Shown one piece after another: positions 60,431 to 64,000 of a stretch of DNA of 64,000 nucleotides. This stretch comes from Ophiura sarsii (Eukaryota > Echinodermata > Ophiuroidea > Amphilepidida > Ophiuridae), in the NCBI GenBank assembly GCA_035610835.1, contig CM069447.1, forward strand, positions 40,351,437 to 40,415,436. Reading direction: 5' to 3'. The notes below the pieces were generated by a model. That model ran no database searches. It saw nothing but the letters and a program-made list of their open reading frames with translations, and was not told the origin of the DNA. Every line of letters begins with the position of its first letter. Position 1 is the stretch's first letter. The translations under genes and the position numbers were made by a program.

Positions 60431-60434
60431 TCAT
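57972..60434 (-). CDS. LINE polyprotein: endonuclease end plus reverse transcriptase
   Basis: One open frame of 820 codons with no break. Residues 1-100 are the C-terminal part of an AP-type endonuclease (GDFNA at 5-9, QLDYIL at 66-71, SDHR at 94-97). A linker with Lys/Arg-rich stretches follows, then the reverse transcriptase: NYRGI near 400, FDTV near 465, QGDTLAP near 520 and the catalytic FADD at 573-576 (bases 58707-58718). The C-terminal part has the LGAWI, GCYTRLLR and GHCARR segments seen after the polymerase in RTE and jockey-type proteins. The enzyme copies element RNA at a nicked genomic site. The visible first Met falls at the truncation and is not the native start. The element lacks its promoter and half the endonuclease, so it is probably immobile by itself. 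Confidence 0.88.
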   Translation of the reverse strand: MIVMGDFNARVGKDNYKFSYHERTNRNGEMLHNLAMENDLTITNVCFRKKAARLWTCNLPSGFKAQLDYILVRRKWRNSVTDSCAFNSFASVGSDHRIVTAKVRLSLRANGKTPPRKVKYDWKQLVQDAELQDRYTVEVRNRFSVLHKSCDENSTSAYECFIQSNREASEKLIPKAPKRPKEAIWNDPRIEEARKKLQKAQLQKAQLIEGSCISRSELQTEKNRLSSTYQMVNEEILGRKIKQVENSNINCQHKASWDLVNEISGRKTAKKGQIKGETQTKRLESWHTHFQKLLGNPPVITNEDEEISQLFQEFNIRTDAFDQKEYNAAKKNITEGKSPGEDEIPPEVLKRCDLDDIILNFCNDALINGRKPDQWSILNLIPIPKSGDLREGKNYRGICLSSIVAKTYNRLLLNRIRPHLDPVLRINQNGFRPGRSTVSQILALRRIVEEIKNNNLIAALVFIDFKKAFDTVHRGKMLDILRAYGVPERLVAAIGLTYQQTKAHVTSPDGITKDFEIQAGVLQGDTLAPFLFIIILDYVLRKAFAGKEEQLGFTLVPRQSRRIGPQTITDLDFADDIALLADNLRDAEELLHLVEAAALTVGLGMNAKKTKAMLYKEAPTPIKTLDGNDLEIVQDFKYLGAWIASSEQDFNIRKAQAWKACNSMTKIWNSKLPRNLKIKLFTTTVESVLTYEAETWTLTAKMRKALDGCYTRLLRKALNVSWQSHTTNKDLYGNLLPIAERLRRRRLKFAGHCARREEEAVSKVLLWQPKHGHKARGPPRKNYIKLLSEDTGLTRQDMKNCMLERPVWKAITEVRPFGTP

Positions 60435-60880
60435 ACAAATTGAAACTTCCCAAATCCACTAGCATAGATACAGGTGTAATGAAATGCTCTGACCAAAATA
60501 TATTTGTAAACATAAAGGAATTGCACTAATTAACCTTAACAAGACCTTTCTATATAAATATTCCTCCTCTTAACACATTATAAGCAATCATAATTAATTA
60601 CTGCAAAACAAATCAATATTAACTAAAATGCTTAAATAATTGAGTTACCGTATAAAAAAGTCACATTTACATTTTACATCCAAGAAGTCATATAAATGAA
60701 ACATCAATTATTAAATATAATTTCATATGCAATAATGTTGTTTACACTGAATGTGTTCCTGGTGAGAAAGGACACAGTTGGTGATGAATTGATTATGTAT
60801 GTCCGCATACATATATTTACAAGGCCACAACATTAACCAAGGGGCGGCGTTGTTATTTATTGCCCAATATAATCATGATG
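60431..60880 (-). repeat. 5'-flank duplicon of copy C, distal part
   Basis: Continuation of the copy C upstream duplicon beyond the LINE. It aligns by eye with 10960-11375 (copy A) and 37205-37625 (relic), including ctctgaccaaaatatattt and the end block ccaaggggcggc followed by ttgttatttattgcccaat. Past about 60880 similarity to copy A ends. Confidence 0.75.
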
Positions 60881-61185
60881 ACCCAATGGTTAGTATGCAC
60901 AAATGGCTGTGAATACAATACATAAATCATGATATTTCTTCTTTACACATAATTTTACAGACACAATTCAAAATATATGTAGGTCCTCATACCCACTCAC
61001 CATTGTTTCAGTAGCTTTGAATGGTGGTGGGGTTTGTTATATTATGTGGTAATGTTAAAGAAACTAAACAAATGAAACTCCAATGTACGCACTCATCATG
61101 TTGCTTGTCTGAAGAAGTTTACACTATTTTTATTTACAGATTTACAAATATTTACAAAGTATGGTTATTACGAGCTTATTTTTTA

Positions 61186-61564
61186 AAGGTATATTATGTG
61201 ATCTTTTCCAGGGGGTGCCCTCAATCCTCGAAAAAGTTGGAAGCAGATTTTCCTGCAGATTTACCTTTCTGATCATAAATCATGAATATACTCCAAGTTA
61301 CAGAGCGATACGATTCCTAATAACCTCAACATCATAGTTTTAGAGTGAATTTAGAGTAAAATGTGAAAAAATAGATTGTACCGCTCGGTACAATCTATTT
61401 TCAAACCATACTTTTGAAGTTATTTAGGAATCGTATCGATCTGTAACTTAGAAGATCTTTATGATTTATGATCAAAAATGCAAATCTGCAAGAAAATCTG
61501 CTTTCATAATAAAAATCAATGATAGAGGGCGCTACTTGGAAAAGATCACATAATATGCCTTTAA
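61186..61564. mobile_element. Foldback MITE-like element
   Basis: Left arm 61186-61340 and right arm 61405-61564 are reverse complements with scattered changes (tatgtgatcttttcc with ggaaaagatcacata; gatacgattcctaa with ttaggaatcgtatc). The centre is the hairpin agattgtaccg and cggtacaatct. Related single arms occur at 20645-20790 and 46405-46560. Typical of a non-autonomous inverted-repeat element. Confidence 0.7.
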
Positions 61565-61747
61565 GTGCACTGATCTAATGTTATACTCGAGTTGTATCGT
61601 CGTCATCTGGTCCCCGTCATACATGTAGGTACTTGGTCATCATGGTTATCTGCAGCCAGATATGACAGAAATTAATAATTTTCCACAACAGTATCTCCAT
61701 CAAAACATAAGCTGATTGTAATCGCCGGGAATCTATGTCATCCTCAA

Positions 61748-61838
61748 AGAGTTTTAAATAGTTCTGTTATAAAGAAATGTGTCGAAAGATATTAAAATGT
61801 CTTCCGACAAACATTTTTATAACAGAACTATTTAAAAC
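61748..61838. ncRNA. 91-base near-perfect hairpin, miRNA-like or tiny MITE
   Basis: The ends gttttaaatagttctgttataaa and their exact complement are joined by arms that keep pairing with few mismatches to a loop of a few bases near 61792. The stem of about 43 pairs is longer than a usual pre-miRNA stem, which points to a short inverted-repeat element, although such hairpins can be processed to small RNAs. Confidence 0.35.
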
Positions 61839-62487
61839 ACATATACACATCGCTGATGCTTTTAATATAAATTAGGCCTTCAAATGACATTTTGGGAGTT
61901 AAACAAGTAAATTAAACACTAATATGAAATAAAATATTTCACATTTAAATCTGAGAGTAATTTTGAATTTTAGTATATCTTGTCAAACATATTCATTGCA
62001 CGCCTTTCAACAAGTTTCAATTTGAAAAAAAATTAATCCAAACAATATATGCGAGCAATAATGACAAGAACTTCATAAACATAAATTCCGAACAATGCTA
62101 ATTTTTAAAGCATTCAAACTCAAATAACTTGTTTCAGTGTATAATATAATAACACCAAACAAAAAAATTCTTTTAAATTTACGACCAAAGATGTATCCAG
62201 CTGGCCAATTCAATTGTAAAGGTAGGGCTTCTTATTTGCATCATTTAAGAATCACAATAACTAAATATTACTATCTAAATACAGAAATGTTGGCCTATTG
62301 AATAACATGTTAGTCATGTTCATTAGGCTCATTGAATATTAACGTGTAAATATTATTCATTGGGCACATAAAGTGGCAACTTTCCAACAAGATTATGTTT
62401 AAACTTTGCAAGCAAGCCCATCGCATTATCATGTAAATTGACAACGCCTGGTTTTATAAGGAAGTGCAGTGGCGTACCCAGGGGGTC

Positions 62488-62533
62488 GGGGGGGGGGGGG
62501 GGGGGGGAGGGGGGGGGGGGGAGGGGGGGGGGG
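62488..62533. repeat. G tract next to a ggcgtaccca motif
   Basis: About 46 bases of G with two single A. It follows agtggcgtacccaggg, a phrase with relatives near 15374 and 26033, so the tract may be part of a dispersed repeat. Confidence 0.75.
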
Positions 62534-62829
62534 CGTCGATACATTTCTGATTTTAACCATGCGATTTTTTTCCGGCCGGTTTTGAGGCTTACGTCACTCC
62601 TACACATTGACCCTGTAACTTGAATATATAATAAACTTGAATTGTAATTTCTTGGCTTTTTGGTATATGAGATAACGCAAATTGTCTCTGTCTAAACATC
62701 TCAATTGAGACAAAGGAAATACAACTTCGAGATAACCAAAGTTGTAAAAACTATATACAAAGTGCAAACATATCATCCAAAAGAAATAACCTAACACCAG
62801 GTCAATGTAGGCCTATGTCTATACAACCA

Positions 62830-63105
62830 GTACAAATAAAACATTGAAATAGTCTTACCTGTTGATGTAAATTGAGATATTTTGGGTGATGATGCTGTGT
62901 TATAGAGGAATCGTCACCAAGATAACGTTGTGTTCTTGGTGGAAGAAAGTATCATGAGCCAGTAAGCAGTGGTGTGTAGTTACATCCCTAAAACTATTTA
63001 ACATGACAATGACAATTGAAGGGACAGTGCACTGGACCATGAGGGCAGTAATAAAACAAAGTCTTGTTTGGCTTTAACCTATTTTAATGGTTGGGTTACA
63101 CTCTC
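62830..63105 (-). repeat. Possible LTR fragment
   Basis: On the minus strand a purine tract, ctaaggaggggagag, is directly followed by tgtaacccaacc, the layout of a polypurine tract next to a 3' LTR in gypsy-type elements. No gag-pol frame and no second LTR are visible, so this is tentative. Confidence 0.25.
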
Positions 63106-63299
63106 CCCTCCTTAGAGAAAAAAAAATCATCATATTTTGTATGACTGATTTTTGTTATGTTTGACATCAGAGTTCCTCTTTTGTAGGGTGCATAGACTCG
63201 TGACATCTATTCATCGTGGCATTCATTAACGTCATATGTTTATTTTCTCTGGTTAAATGTACATTGTCTATTGTGTTAATATAATTTTGTAATATAATA

Positions 63300-64000
63300 T
63301 TACAGGTATCGTTTAAGTGAGCTTCAAATGTATTTTCAATCCTTTTAAACCGTCGGAAAACAACGGAGGGAGGGCGTTTATGATGCCATATGAAAGTGCA
63401 TTTCCGTTGTCGGGACGGGAGGTGATAAGGGCATGAACGAGAATTGAAGCTGTGTCATCAGACAAGAATTTCCTGGTTGAAGATATATAACGAATTTGAA
63501 AATATGCTGACTGCCATATGATCTTCACTTGTTCAGCTATTTTCATGTTTTCATCAAGGACACTGACAGGTTTCGAGCAGAATGTGCAGACGTGATATTT
63601 ACATTAGCAATCTGTATATGATTGTCTCTCTGATATTAGTGTGCATTCTTGGAGTTGTGAACATGATAAGTTCCATTTTGTCATCGTTTAGTTTTAATTT
63701 GTTTAACGTCATCCAAGACTTGATATCTGCGACACAGTTTTCAATTTTAGAGCGCACATATGACTCATTACCCGGTGATTTTAAATCATATGAAAAATAA
63801 ACTGTGTGTCATCTGCATAAATGTGCACATTAAGTTTACGGTTACGTGCAATGTCTGCGATAGGGCCAGAATATATTGTGAAAAGCAAGGGCCCCAGCAC
63901 AGATCCTTGGGATTTTAGCGGGTGGGACGTGTCCATTTGGAGGTACGTCACCCTCTTGGTCCTGTGCAACATCACCTACAGATAAAATTTAACAATATAA
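63300..64000 (-). pseudogene. CR1-like LINE fragment, runs off the right edge
   Basis: Frame 63975-63781 reads GSVLGPLLFTIYSGPIAD, then LNVHIYADDTQFIFHM, the motif B and C region of a CR1-type polymerase with the catalytic YADD intact. Stops and frameshifts follow, and frame 63546-63313 carries the later TASILVHALITSRPDNGNALSYG segment. The upstream part lies beyond the window. Inactive in the part that can be seen. Confidence 0.75.

Noticed and set aside
60237..60443. Plus-strand frames inside the LINE
   Set aside because: Shadows of the reverse-transcriptase frame on the opposite strand.

Overview
The window is AT-rich animal DNA with small exons, long introns full of repeats, and abundant non-LTR, Penelope-like and inverted-repeat elements. 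The host genes encode secreted modular lectin-type proteins, including an F-type (fucolectin/tachylectin-4) domain that is common in fish and marine invertebrates and absent from mammals. A marine invertebrate, perhaps an echinoderm, is my inference; no marker settles the species.

All recognisable host exons lie on the minus strand and form three tandem copies of one gene type. Each copy has (1) a signal-peptide exon starting MALRLVLIVA, (2) one exon for a PAN/apple-like domain, and (3) a 52-bp micro-exon for a 17-residue, four-cysteine linker. All three share splice phases 1, 0 and 1. Beyond this shared front the copies differ. Copy A (10605 down to 3663) leads to the first half of a C-type lectin domain. 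Copy B (33956 down to 18585) leads to a complete F-type lectin domain in three exons with a stop codon. Copy C (54314 down to 49210) leads to a WSC domain. Every downstream module is entered in phase 1, so all could be joined to the same front. Copy B has a one-base deletion in its PAN exon that creates a stop. A fourth, internally deleted relic of the unit lies at 36.48-37.66 kb.

Layout: 0-11.4 kb is copy A with its introns, holding a solo Penelope-derived piece and a foldback element. 11.4-18.5 kb is spacer with a decayed LINE, tRNA-like sequences and a large inverted repeat. 18.6-34.6 kb is copy B, with a 120-bp minisatellite, a TTAA-flanked inverted-repeat segment and a Penelope-like element in its introns. 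34.6-49 kb is spacer with the relic unit, two decayed LINEs (one split by a TA-flanked inverted-repeat element) and many simple repeats. 49.2-60.9 kb is copy C, whose 5' flank was split by an almost undecayed RTE-like retrotransposon with a 12-bp target duplication. 60.9-64 kb is spacer with foldback elements and a CR1-like fragment running off the edge.

The main idea is a tandem family that keeps one secretion-plus-PAN front and swaps the sugar-binding or wall-binding module behind it. Exon joins come from reading splice sites and phases only; no transcript evidence was available.
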